8,558 nucleotides of DNA from an uncultured Thalassospira sp. (GTDB lineage: Bacteria; Pseudomonadota; Alphaproteobacteria; Rhodospirillales_A; Thalassospiraceae): NCBI GenBank assembly GCA_946885765.1, contig CAMPHD010000116.1, positions 1-8,558 on the forward strand, in the 5' to 3' direction. Below are positions 1-5,649 of the stretch, one piece after another (within the stretch, counting starts at the first letter, position 1; the number at the start of each line of letters is the position of its first letter). The position numbers were made by a program, and so were the translations under genes. The notes under the pieces were generated by a model. That model saw only the letters and a list, made by a program, of their open reading frames with translations, did no database searches and had not been told where the DNA came from.

Positions 1-116
1 TGCGTTACTTGTGGATTCTCGTTGCGGCAATTCGTGGCAAGGGCGGACAGCATGAAATCCTTCCTAAAGAAGCTCACGAAGCCATAGAACATTCCGAAAC
101 GGATACCCGCCCATGA
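1..116 (+). CDS. TRAP transporter small permease subunit (DctQ type), C-terminal fragment
   Basis: Only the last 37 codons are present, read in frame from base 3 to the TGA at 114-116. The fragment begins with a short hydrophobic stretch (RYLWILVAAIRG) and ends in a polar, Glu/His-rich tail, as expected after the fourth membrane helix of a DctQ-type subunit. DctQ proteins are four-helix inner-membrane partners of the large DctM subunit in tripartite, sodium-driven importers that use a periplasmic binding protein. The stop overlaps the start of the next gene as ATGA (113-116), the usual translational coupling between dctQ and dctM. The identification rests mainly on this position, because the fragment carries no diagnostic motif. 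The binding protein (DctP) is presumably upstream, outside the window. Confidence 0.7.
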   Translation, partial: RYLWILVAAIRGKGGQHEILPKEAHEAIEHSETDTRP

Positions 117-1414
117 GCCTTGCTGATCCCTTCACCATTTGCATCGTCTCGATCATATTTCTCAGCCTGCTGGGCCTTCCGATCGGACATGCGATGATTG
201 CGTCATCCATTCTGTATCTGCTGCTGTCCGGTCTGGATATGGGCACCGCATCCGAACAGCTTCTGAACGGAATGTTTTCAAGCTACATCCTGCTTGCGGT
301 CCCACTGTTCATCCTTGCTGCCGAACTGATGAATTCCGGTTCCATGACGATAAGACTGCTGAATTTCTGCAATGCTGTTGTCGGTCGCTTTCCCGGCGGT
401 CTTGCGCTGGTGAATGTCGTCCAAAGCATCATTTTTGCCGGTATGTCCGGCTCTGCACTTGCCGATGCCGCCGGGACCGGCAAACTGATGCAGCGCATGA
501 TGACCAAGGACGGAAGATATCCGCCTGCTTTTGCGGCTGCACTTACGGCTGCCTCGTCGGTGATCGGCCCGATCATCCCGCCTTCAATCCCGATGGTCGT
601 CTATGCGCTCGTATCCGATGCGTCAATCGGCTACCTGTTTCTGGCGGGTGTTGGGCCGGGCATCATCATGGGCCTGTTCCAGATCGGGTATATTCTTGTC
701 GCGGCACGTCGTCGCAATTTCCCTGTCGAAGCCCCGGTCCCCTTGCGCGAACTGCCAAAGGTAACCCTGAACGCTTTACCGGCCCTGATGATGCCGGTTG
801 TTCTTCTTGGGGGTATTTATGGTGGCGTGACCACCCCGACCGAAGCAGCCGCAATCGCGGCTCTTTATGCCCTGCTCGTCTCGGCCTTCCTTTATCGCAG
901 TATCAATCTGCGTGATCTGTATGGCTCGCTGCTGTCAAGCGCACGGACAACCACTTCAATCGGTATGCTGATCGCCGGGGCACTGGTCTTCAACTATGTC
1001 GTAACGGTCGAAAATATTCCTTCCGCACTCAGCGTCTGGCTCGGTGGGTTCGATCTGTCACCTTTGGCTTTTCTGCTGATGGTCAACGCAATCCTGCTGG
1101 TGCTGGGTTGCCTGCTGGAAGGAACGACGATCCTTCTGGTGATTGTCCCGGTATTCATTCCCACGGCAAATGCGCTGGGTATCGATCTGGTTCATTTTGG
1201 CGTGATATGCGTCATCAACATCATGCTGGGTCTGATAACACCACCCTATGGCTTGCTGTTATTCGTCATGACAGCCATTTCCGAACGCCCCTTGCGTGAA
1301 ATCGTGCGCGAGATACTGCCCTTCCTCGTCGCGATGCTTGGCGCGTTGTTATTGTTCACACTGGTGCCCGATATCGCACTCTGGCTGCCCAGACTTTTTG
1401 GCTACAAAGGTTAA
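113..1414 (+). CDS. dctM: TRAP transporter large permease subunit (DctM type)
   Basis: Complete 433-residue polytopic membrane protein, the usual length for DctM, the subunit that forms the transport path and couples solute uptake to an ion gradient. The sequence is hydrophobic almost throughout and shows the family signatures in order: GMSGSALADAAGTG near residue 110, IGPIIPPSIPMV near 150, GGVTTPTEAAAIAALYA near 240 and LGLITPPYGLLLF near 370. The repeated Gly/Pro/Thr-rich re-entrant segments in the two halves are typical of the ion-transporter superfamily fold. The ATG at 113 overlaps the upstream stop, and a dehydroquinase-like gene follows 10 bases after the TAA, so these genes are almost certainly one transcript. 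The substrate cannot be read from this subunit, since specificity lies in the missing binding protein. The enzyme downstream suggests a carboxylic acid such as a quinate- or shikimate-like compound, which is inference. Confidence 0.95.
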   Translation: MSLADPFTICIVSIIFLSLLGLPIGHAMIASSILYLLLSGLDMGTASEQLLNGMFSSYILLAVPLFILAAELMNSGSMTIRLLNFCNAVVGRFPGGLALVNVVQSIIFAGMSGSALADAAGTGKLMQRMMTKDGRYPPAFAAALTAASSVIGPIIPPSIPMVVYALVSDASIGYLFLAGVGPGIIMGLFQIGYILVAARRRNFPVEAPVPLRELPKVTLNALPALMMPVVLLGGIYGGVTTPTEAAAIAALYALLVSAFLYRSINLRDLYGSLLSSARTTTSIGMLIAGALVFNYVVTVENIPSALSVWLGGFDLSPLAFLLMVNAILLVLGCLLEGTTILLVIVPVFIPTANALGIDLVHFGVICVINIMLGLITPPYGLLLFVMTAISERPLREIVREILPFLVAMLGALLLFTLVPDIALWLPRLFGYKG

Positions 1415-1424
1415 GAGATCCCCC

Positions 1425-1877
1425 ATGTCAAAACCCATTTATATTCTTAACGGACCGAACCTGAACCGTCTGGGCAGGCGCGAACCCGAAATTTACGGCC
1501 ACACTACACTGGCAGATATCGAGGCTATGTGCCGTTCTGCAGCTGGCGATACCGTTGTCGAATTCCGGCAAAGCAATTCGGAAACACAGTTGATCGAATG
1601 GATCCACGAAGCCACGGACAATGCTGCTGGACTGATCATCAATCCGGCCGCATACACCTTTACCTCGATGGCAATCATGGATGCGTTGAAAATGTTTTCC
1701 GCCCCCGCCATTGAACTGCACATTTCCAACATTCACCGGCGTGAACCGATGTATCACCATTCACTGATGTCCGGTGTTGTTACATCGGTCATCGCCGGGT
1801 TGGGCGCGCGCGGTTATCCAACCGCGGTGCAGGTCCTAAAAGAAATGATCAGGGAAACACAGACTGTCGCAGCCTAG
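1425..1877 (+). CDS. aroQ: Type II 3-dehydroquinate dehydratase family protein with altered substrate pocket
   Basis: The 150-residue protein has the normal size of the dodecameric type II dehydroquinase, which converts 3-dehydroquinate to 3-dehydroshikimate in the shikimate pathway or in quinate catabolism. Family marks are clear: GPNLNRLGRREPEIYG (residues 10-25) with the catalytic Arg19 and Tyr24, RQSNSETQLIEWIHEA (48-63), NPAAYT (73-78) with Asn73, and ELHISNIHRRE (97-107) with Glu97, His99 and Arg106. Recalling the Mycobacterium tuberculosis enzyme, two pocket residues differ: its His81 aligns with Phe79 and its Arg112 with Tyr110, while Asp88 is kept as Asp86. The catalytic machinery is thus retained but part of the substrate contact set is changed, so a related substrate is possible. 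I chose the ATG at 1425 because the domain begins there; an in-frame start at 1296 lies inside dctM and encodes no family sequence. The ribosome site is weak (AAGAGA), suggesting coupling to dctM. A housekeeping aroQ is also possible but less likely in this context. Confidence 0.88.
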   Translation: MSKPIYILNGPNLNRLGRREPEIYGHTTLADIEAMCRSAAGDTVVEFRQSNSETQLIEWIHEATDNAAGLIINPAAYTFTSMAIMDALKMFSAPAIELHISNIHRREPMYHHSLMSGVVTSVIAGLGARGYPTAVQVLKEMIRETQTVAA

Positions 1878-2560
1878 GCCGGTATCTTGCCGGTGCCGAG
1901 TACGTGGTTCAACCCGCTTTCTACATGGCTGGTAAGCAAGGCAACCGCGCCCTCGGCATCGCGCGCAATCACCAGATCGCGCAGACGGGCATGTTCTTCG
2001 GCTGCCGGTTTCCCCCGAAAATCAAGAACCAGCATGTGATAGCGCAGGAAACGGTCAAACGCGGTTGAGTGTGCCGCCATCATCGCGGGCGATGCACAGG
2101 CGGATATGGTGGCGTGATGGAATTCCCAATCCTGCTGCACCCATTGTTCAACCTGGCTCCTATCGCCTTCAATCAGCTTGGTTTCAACCACTTTAAGCAT
2201 GTAATGGGACGAAACAACTCTTGCCTCCCACTGCAAATCCCCCGTCGCAATCGACTGCCGCAAGGCATGTGTTTCAAGCAGCAAACGCAAGGCTGCGATA
2301 TCGCGAAGTCCGGCTTCGGAAATACCGGTGACTTCGAAACCACGCTGTCCTTCAGCAACGACAAAATTCTCGGCCGCCAGACGGCTAAGGATTTCACGCA
2401 GGGTAGAAACAGCAACACCATAATGCGATTTCAGTTGATCAAGACGCAGCTTTTGCCCCGGCTCCAACCTCCCCCGAATGATGTCGGACCGGATATTGCG
2501 AAAGGCAATGTCGCCAACGGTTTCGTTGTCGGAAGGAAGAAATAAAGACTTGTGTTTCAT
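1874..2560 (-). CDS. GntR family transcriptional regulator, FadR/FCD subfamily
   Basis: A 228-residue regulator with an N-terminal winged helix-turn-helix (about residues 14-78: IRSDIIRGRLEPGQKL, then YGVAVSTLREILSRL as the recognition region) and a C-terminal all-helical FCD ligand domain (about 82-215). The FCD domain shows the usual metal-site pattern of Asp144 and His148 in DWEFH, His190 in EEH and His212 in SHVE. Such proteins usually repress uptake and breakdown genes for organic or sugar acids and release DNA when a carboxylate ligand binds. The frame stays open to 2776, adding 72 residues, but that stretch is read from AT-rich DNA and has no family match, so I place the start at 2560, where the protein takes its normal length. 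It converges on the dehydroquinase-like gene with overlapping stops. The neighbouring TRAP operon is the likely target; a palindrome upstream may allow autoregulation. Confidence 0.92.
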   Translation of the reverse strand: MKHKSLFLPSDNETVGDIAFRNIRSDIIRGRLEPGQKLRLDQLKSHYGVAVSTLREILSRLAAENFVVAEGQRGFEVTGISEAGLRDIAALRLLLETHALRQSIATGDLQWEARVVSSHYMLKVVETKLIEGDRSQVEQWVQQDWEFHHATISACASPAMMAAHSTAFDRFLRYHMLVLDFRGKPAAEEHARLRDLVIARDAEGAVALLTSHVESGLNHVLGTGKIPA

Positions 2561-2613
2561 GGGTGGCTTGATCTCTGAAAAGATGCCAATCGGGCGTCGA
2601 TAGGCATTTGAAA

Positions 2614-2633
2614 TGATATTTTCAAAAATATCA
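2614..2633. promoter_or_regulatory. 20-bp palindrome, candidate GntR operator
   Basis: TGATATTTT-CA-AAAATATCA has two perfect 9-bp arms around a 2-bp centre. It lies 53 bp upstream of the gntR start at 2560. The centre is too short for a stable RNA loop, so a dimeric protein site is the better reading. GntR proteins of the FCD group commonly bind compact palindromes near their own promoters. AT-rich DNA raises the chance of accidental palindromes, but 9 perfect pairs is unusual. Confidence 0.5.
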
Positions 2634-2666
2634 GACAAAATATGGAAAGAAAACAAATTTGGAATA

Positions 2667-2708
2667 GTTCCGATTATTTCAAGAAACGAGAATAAAAAGG
2701 ATCGGAAC
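2667..2708. repeat. Inverted repeat in the lysR-gntR gap
   Basis: GTTCCGAT (2667-2674) and ATCGGAAC (2701-2708) are perfect 8-bp inverted copies 26 bases apart, downstream of the lysR stop on the minus strand and upstream of gntR. As RNA they could form a long-loop hairpin after lysR, but no clean T run follows, so it is not a convincing terminator. It may equally be a pair of protein-binding half sites. Confidence 0.3.
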
Positions 2709-2722
2709 GTAGATCCTGCATC

Positions 2723-2733
2723 ATATCTGATAT
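2723..2733. promoter_or_regulatory. Short palindrome ATATC-T-GATAT, possible second operator
   Basis: A perfect 5-bp-arm palindrome shares the TGATAT core with the longer palindrome at 2614-2633. On the minus strand it overlaps TATGAT (2720-2725), a -10-like hexamer that could serve gntR, although no good -35 precedes it. Together the two sites could form an autoregulatory region. Short arms and local AT richness keep confidence low. Confidence 0.25.
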
Positions 2734-2772
2734 AATTTCTGGTTGATTGCAGTTGCTGACCGGACAGAACTA

Positions 2773-3717
2773 TCACGGATAGATAAAATACCCTTCCCGC
2801 GCATTGGCAAGCCGCCCGGTCAGATTATCGATGAAAAACCGTTCCGCCCGGCTAAGCGACATGCGCGGATTGGTCACCAGATAGATATCAATCGCGGGTG
2901 GCGCATCATAAGGTGGCAGGCGCCATAACTGCCCGCGTTCCATCGCGTTTTGCACGACATGGATCGGCAGCGGGCCAATGCCAAGCCCGGCATTGATCAG
3001 GCGGCGCACTTCTTCCAGATGCGGGCTGGTAGCAATCACCTTGCCCTTCATGCCTTCGCGCGCACGTAATACCGCAACCGGGGCCAGCGCATCGGAAAGC
3101 TGATCGGTGGAAAACGAAACAAAGGCTTCATTGCGTAAATCGGCAAGTGTCAGGTTCTCCCTGCCAAACAAATGATGCGTCGGCCCGCAAAAGAACCCGA
3201 AATGTTCGCGATACAGTTTACGATATTCGAGCCGGGGATGCTGTTCATTGACCAGACAAATGCCGAAACTTGCCTGCTGGGATAAAACCTGGCTTGTCAC
3301 ATGGCCCGAGGTCGCGACATTGATTTCATACGTCACTTCGGGATGTTCACGGTTGAATTCAAACAGCGCATCGTCAAGCGGCGGAAACACCACATGACTT
3401 GCCAGCCACAAATGCAAATGCCCGCTAAGCTGATTGCCACTGTCCGACATCACATCGGAAAGCCGGCCAATCGCCCCGCAAATCTCGCGGCATTCATGAT
3501 AAAGCGCCAATCCCTGTTCGGTGACCTCGAACCGGCCACGATCACGATCAATCAGGCGCGCACCAATCTGATCTTCAAGCCGTTTAAGCGCATTGCTGAC
3601 ACTGGGCTGGCGCAAAAGCAGCCGGTTGGCCGCCCCGGTAATCGACCGTTCTTCGACAATAACCGTAAAGGTATGCAACAGGTTCCAGTCGAATTGCCGC
3701 TTTAAAAGGTCGCTCAT
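2773..3717 (-). CDS. LysR-type transcriptional regulator
   Basis: A 314-residue protein of normal family length. Residues about 9-68 form the LysR winged helix-turn-helix (FDWNLLHTFTVIVEERS, then ITGAANRLLLRQPSVSNALK and RLEDQIGARLIDR), followed by a linker helix and a periplasmic-binding-protein-like effector domain from about residue 90. These regulators act as tetramers and usually activate a divergent operon when a small ligand binds. An ATG at 3727-3729 would add MGGK, but no ribosome site precedes it, whereas GGTGGGA sits just before the ATG at 3715-3717, so I use the latter. The gene is transcribed away from the ABC importer operon, and the shared gap carries two T-N11-A dyads, which makes that operon its most likely target. 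The ligand cannot be read from the sequence. No strong terminator follows, so readthrough into gntR across the 212-base gap is possible. Confidence 0.93.
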   Translation of the reverse strand: MSDLLKRQFDWNLLHTFTVIVEERSITGAANRLLLRQPSVSNALKRLEDQIGARLIDRDRGRFEVTEQGLALYHECREICGAIGRLSDVMSDSGNQLSGHLHLWLASHVVFPPLDDALFEFNREHPEVTYEINVATSGHVTSQVLSQQASFGICLVNEQHPRLEYRKLYREHFGFFCGPTHHLFGRENLTLADLRNEAFVSFSTDQLSDALAPVAVLRAREGMKGKVIATSPHLEEVRRLINAGLGIGPLPIHVVQNAMERGQLWRLPPYDAPPAIDIYLVTNPRMSLSRAERFFIDNLTGRLANAREGYFIYP

Positions 3718-3727
3718 TTTCCCACCC

Positions 3728-3742
3728 ATAGCAATTGGCTAT
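3728..3742. promoter_or_regulatory. LysR-type T-N11-A dyad, box 1
   Basis: ATAGC-AATTG-GCTAT has perfect 5-bp arms and contains T-N11-A, the classic LysR-family recognition form. It lies just upstream of the chosen lysR start and partly covers the alternative start codon, so binding here could both repress lysR and serve as the primary recognition site for the divergent ABC operon. Its centre (3735) is 37 bp from that of a second dyad. Confidence 0.5.
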
Positions 3743-3749
3743 GCAATCT

Positions 3750-3779
3750 ATTCTACTTATCTATTTGTGCTATGCGCAA
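3750..3779 (-). promoter_or_regulatory. Candidate lysR promoter
   Basis: On the minus strand TTGCGC (3774-3779) and TAGAAT (3750-3755) are separated by 18 bases. The -10 hexamer matches the sigma-70 consensus at five of six bases; the -35 matches at only three. Transcription would start near 3743, leaving a leader of about 25 bases before the lysR start. This element overlaps the second LysR dyad, consistent with autorepression. It is a pattern match only. Confidence 0.3.
3765..3779. promoter_or_regulatory. LysR-type T-N11-A dyad, box 2
   Basis: TTGTGC-TAT-GCGCAA is an imperfect dyad (one mismatch in six arm pairs) with T-N11-A spacing. Box 1 and box 2 also share the direct repeat GCTATGC (3739-3745 and 3769-3775), 30 bp apart, close to three helical turns. 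A recognition site plus a weaker activation site in one divergent gap is the standard LysR arrangement. Confidence 0.45.
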
Positions 3780-3793
3780 GTCTGGGGTGAAAT
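3765..3793 (+). promoter_or_regulatory. Candidate promoter of the ABC importer operon
   Basis: TTGTGC (3765-3770) and TGAAAT (3788-3793) are 17 bases apart and are a weak sigma-70-like pair. With a start near 3800, box 1 would be centred near -65 and box 2 would overlap the -35, the textbook positions for a LysR-activated promoter. A rival pair, TTGGCT (3735-3740) and TTATCT (3757-3762) with 16 bases between, would instead be blocked by box 1. The sequence alone cannot choose. Confidence 0.3.
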
Positions 3794-3831
3794 GATCGAA
3801 CATATTTCGTTCACGGCCAGATAACCGCGCA

Positions 3832-3847
3832 TGGCAAGCAATTGCCA
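3832..3847 (+). other. Leader hairpin with GCAA tetraloop before the ABC operon
   Basis: TGGCAA-GCAA-TTGCCA has perfect 6-bp arms closed by a GNRA-type loop. It ends 12 bases before the ribosome site of the first permease gene. It could act as a 5' mRNA stabiliser or affect translation, or be a DNA palindrome (GCAATTGC). Its AGCAATTG core also occurs in LysR box 1 at 3730-3737. No known riboswitch class is recognisable. Confidence 0.3.
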
Positions 3848-3859
3848 GAGCACAATAAC

Positions 3860-3865
3860 GGGAGG
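3860..3865 (+). promoter_or_regulatory. Ribosome binding site of the first permease gene
   Basis: GGGAGG stands 5 bases before the ATG at 3871, close to the ideal Shine-Dalgarno sequence and spacing. It fixes the start of the operon's first gene. Confidence 0.75.
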
Positions 3866-3870
3866 CAAAA

Positions 3871-4743
3871 ATGGCCGCAGATGTAGCCGGGGCGCGCAGA
3901 ACGCCTTGGGTCCTGCTGTCGCCGTCACTGGCGACGATATCGCTGTTATTGATCATCCCGATGATGTTCATCGTGGTTTATTCATTCTGGCTGCGCACCG
4001 CAACCGGTGCCGATCAGGTCGGCTTTTATCTCGATAACTGGGTCGAAGTCCTTGGCGACCGGTTTTACCGCGATATCCTGTTTCAGACCTTTGCCATTGC
4101 CTTTTACACCACGGTGATTTGTGCGCTGGTTGGCTATATCCCGGCCTATTTCGTCGCCAACACCCCGATGAAATCCAAAACATTCCTGCTGTTGATGCTG
4201 ATGCTGCCCTTCTGGATCAGCTACATCATCCGCACCATGTCGTGGATCAACATCCTTGGCACATCGGGCGCGCTCAACACATTGATGCTGTCTGTTGGGA
4301 TCATCGATGAACCAATACAGATGCTCTATAACCAGACCACGGTTGTTCTGGGCCTTGTGCACTATCTGCTGCCCTTCATGATCCTGAATGTCTATGTCAG
4401 TCTGGATGGTATTGACAAAAACCTGACCGAAGCCGCCCAAAGCCTTGGCTGCACCGGCTGGCAGGCCTTCCGCGAAGTTACCCTGCCGCTGTCCTTCCCC
4501 GGTCTTGCTGCCGGGTCCCTGTTATGTTTCGTGCTTGCGGCGGGTACCTATATCACCCCGATTGTTCTGGGTGGCCCACGCGATGCGATGTTTGCCAATC
4601 TTGTGTTCGAGGCCATCGTCACACAGTTGAATTGGCCACTAGGTTCGGCTCTTTCGCTTGTCCTGCTTGCCCTGCTGGGTGCGCTGGTTGTCATTTACAC
4701 CCGTTATCTTGGCGTCGATCAGATCGCCAAAAGCTTCAAATAG
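3871..4743 (+). CDS. ABC transporter permease, spermidine/putrescine type (PotB-like)
   Basis: A 290-residue inner-membrane protein with about six hydrophobic helices, starting with a cytoplasmic tail and a first helix at about residues 14-37. The cytoplasmic ABC-coupling loop is clear at 187-210: EAAQSLGCTGWQAFREVTLP, the EAA motif that docks on the ATPase. The segment SYIIRTMSWINILGTSGALN (about 117-136) is characteristic of PotB-type permeases of the polyamine/opine importer group, as is the GPRDAMFANLV region near 235-245. With the second permease it forms the membrane pore. It is the first gene of the operon, with a strong ribosome site, and the PotC-like gene begins 12 bases after its stop. 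Family assignment is secure; a polyamine substrate is only one option, because this group also carries other amines and amino acids. Confidence 0.93.
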   Translation: MAADVAGARRTPWVLLSPSLATISLLLIIPMMFIVVYSFWLRTATGADQVGFYLDNWVEVLGDRFYRDILFQTFAIAFYTTVICALVGYIPAYFVANTPMKSKTFLLLMLMLPFWISYIIRTMSWINILGTSGALNTLMLSVGIIDEPIQMLYNQTTVVLGLVHYLLPFMILNVYVSLDGIDKNLTEAAQSLGCTGWQAFREVTLPLSFPGLAAGSLLCFVLAAGTYITPIVLGGPRDAMFANLVFEAIVTQLNWPLGSALSLVLLALLGALVVIYTRYLGVDQIAKSFK

Positions 4744-4755
4744 GGGAATGTAAAG

Positions 4756-5562
4756 ATGTCCGGCTGGTCCCTGATCCGTATTGCAACCATCCTTGTTTAT
4801 CTGTTTCTGTTTGCGCCGGTCGCGGTTGTCATTCTGCTGGCATTCAATGCCAATCAGTTCGGCGCCTTCCCGATCGAAGGTTTTTCCATGCGCTGGTTCG
4901 AAGCATTATGGAACAATGATGCTATTGTACGGGCGTTCAAAACGTCCCTGATACTCGGCGCACTGACCAGTGCCATTTCAACGACACTGGGCACGCTCGC
5001 AGCCCTTGCCATGGTCAGGTACGATTTTCCGGGGAAACGTTCAATCTCGACGCTTCTGGTTGCTCCAATCCTGATACCCGAAGTCGTTCTGGCTGTGGCT
5101 CTTTTGCTGTTTCTGCAATTCCTTTCGATGCCCAAAAGCTTTGGCCTACTTTTGATGGGGCATGTCGTCTTTACCCTGCCCTTCGTGGTGCTGGTTGTTC
5201 AGGCCCGCCTTGTATCGATCCGGCGCGACGTCGAAGAAGCCGCCATGAGCCTTGGCGCAACACCGATCCAGACATTCTTTGAAATCACCCTGCCGCTGAT
5301 GATGCCTGCTGTCATGGCCGGGATGCTGTTTTCCTTCACCATCTCGTTTGATGACATCACCGGCACCCTGTTCTGGAAGCCGGGCGGTGTCGAAACCGTC
5401 CCGACGCAGATTTTTGCCATGCTGCGCAATTCCATCAGCCCGGAAATCAATGCACTTGGCGCTGTCATGGTGATCTTCACCATTGCCTTGCCGCTGATTG
5501 CCACCGCCATTGCACGCATCGCATCGGCGCAAAAAATACGGGCACAGAAAACAACGGCGTAA
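4756..5562 (+). CDS. ABC transporter permease, spermidine/putrescine type (PotC-like)
   Basis: A 268-residue inner-membrane permease with a first helix at about residues 10-30, then several further helices. The EAA coupling loop is at 161-184 (EAAMSLGATPIQTFFEITLP), followed by the helix leading into SFTISFDDITGTLFW (183-197), where SFDD is a hallmark of PotC-type subunits. It pairs with the PotB-like protein to form the importer channel. AGGGGAA, overlapping the upstream stop codon, serves as the ribosome site about 8 bases before the ATG, so the two permeases are probably translated in step. The C-terminus ends in a short basic tail. A gap of 87 bases without a terminator separates it from the binding-protein gene. 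Confidence 0.93.
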   Translation: MSGWSLIRIATILVYLFLFAPVAVVILLAFNANQFGAFPIEGFSMRWFEALWNNDAIVRAFKTSLILGALTSAISTTLGTLAALAMVRYDFPGKRSISTLLVAPILIPEVVLAVALLLFLQFLSMPKSFGLLLMGHVVFTLPFVVLVVQARLVSIRRDVEEAAMSLGATPIQTFFEITLPLMMPAVMAGMLFSFTISFDDITGTLFWKPGGVETVPTQIFAMLRNSISPEINALGAVMVIFTIALPLIATAIARIASAQKIRAQKTTA

Positions 5563-5637
5563 CATACAACCAGATACCGCGGGGAACCGCCAAAACCAAC
5601 AACAAGACCTAAAATAAAATGGATAAAAACCTTTATC

Positions 5638-5643
5638 AGGAGG
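5638..5643 (+). promoter_or_regulatory. Strong ribosome binding site of the binding-protein gene
   Basis: AGGAGG, the full Shine-Dalgarno core, lies 6 bases before the ATG at 5650 in an A-rich, poorly structured leader. It is the strongest ribosome site in the window, fitting the need for excess periplasmic binding protein. Confidence 0.75.
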
Positions 5644-5649
5644 CCTTAA

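Noticed and set aside
139..915. 258-codon open frame overlapping dctM in another frame
   Set aside because: The translation is rich in Cys, Arg and His with no domain or membrane pattern, and dctM in the other frame matches its family throughout.
1296..1424. Upstream in-frame extension of the dehydroquinase-like protein
   Set aside because: The added residues lie within the end of dctM and do not resemble the family; the conserved N-terminus starts at the ATG at 1425.
1877..1898. CCGG-repeat hairpin at the convergent junction as a bidirectional terminator
   Set aside because: The stem is only about 4 bp, lies within gntR coding sequence and has no T run on either side.
2561..2776. 72-codon in-frame N-terminal extension of the GntR regulator
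   Set aside because: It is AT-rich, has no GntR-family similarity, would overlap the lysR stop and contains the likely operator. The start at 2560 gives the normal family length.
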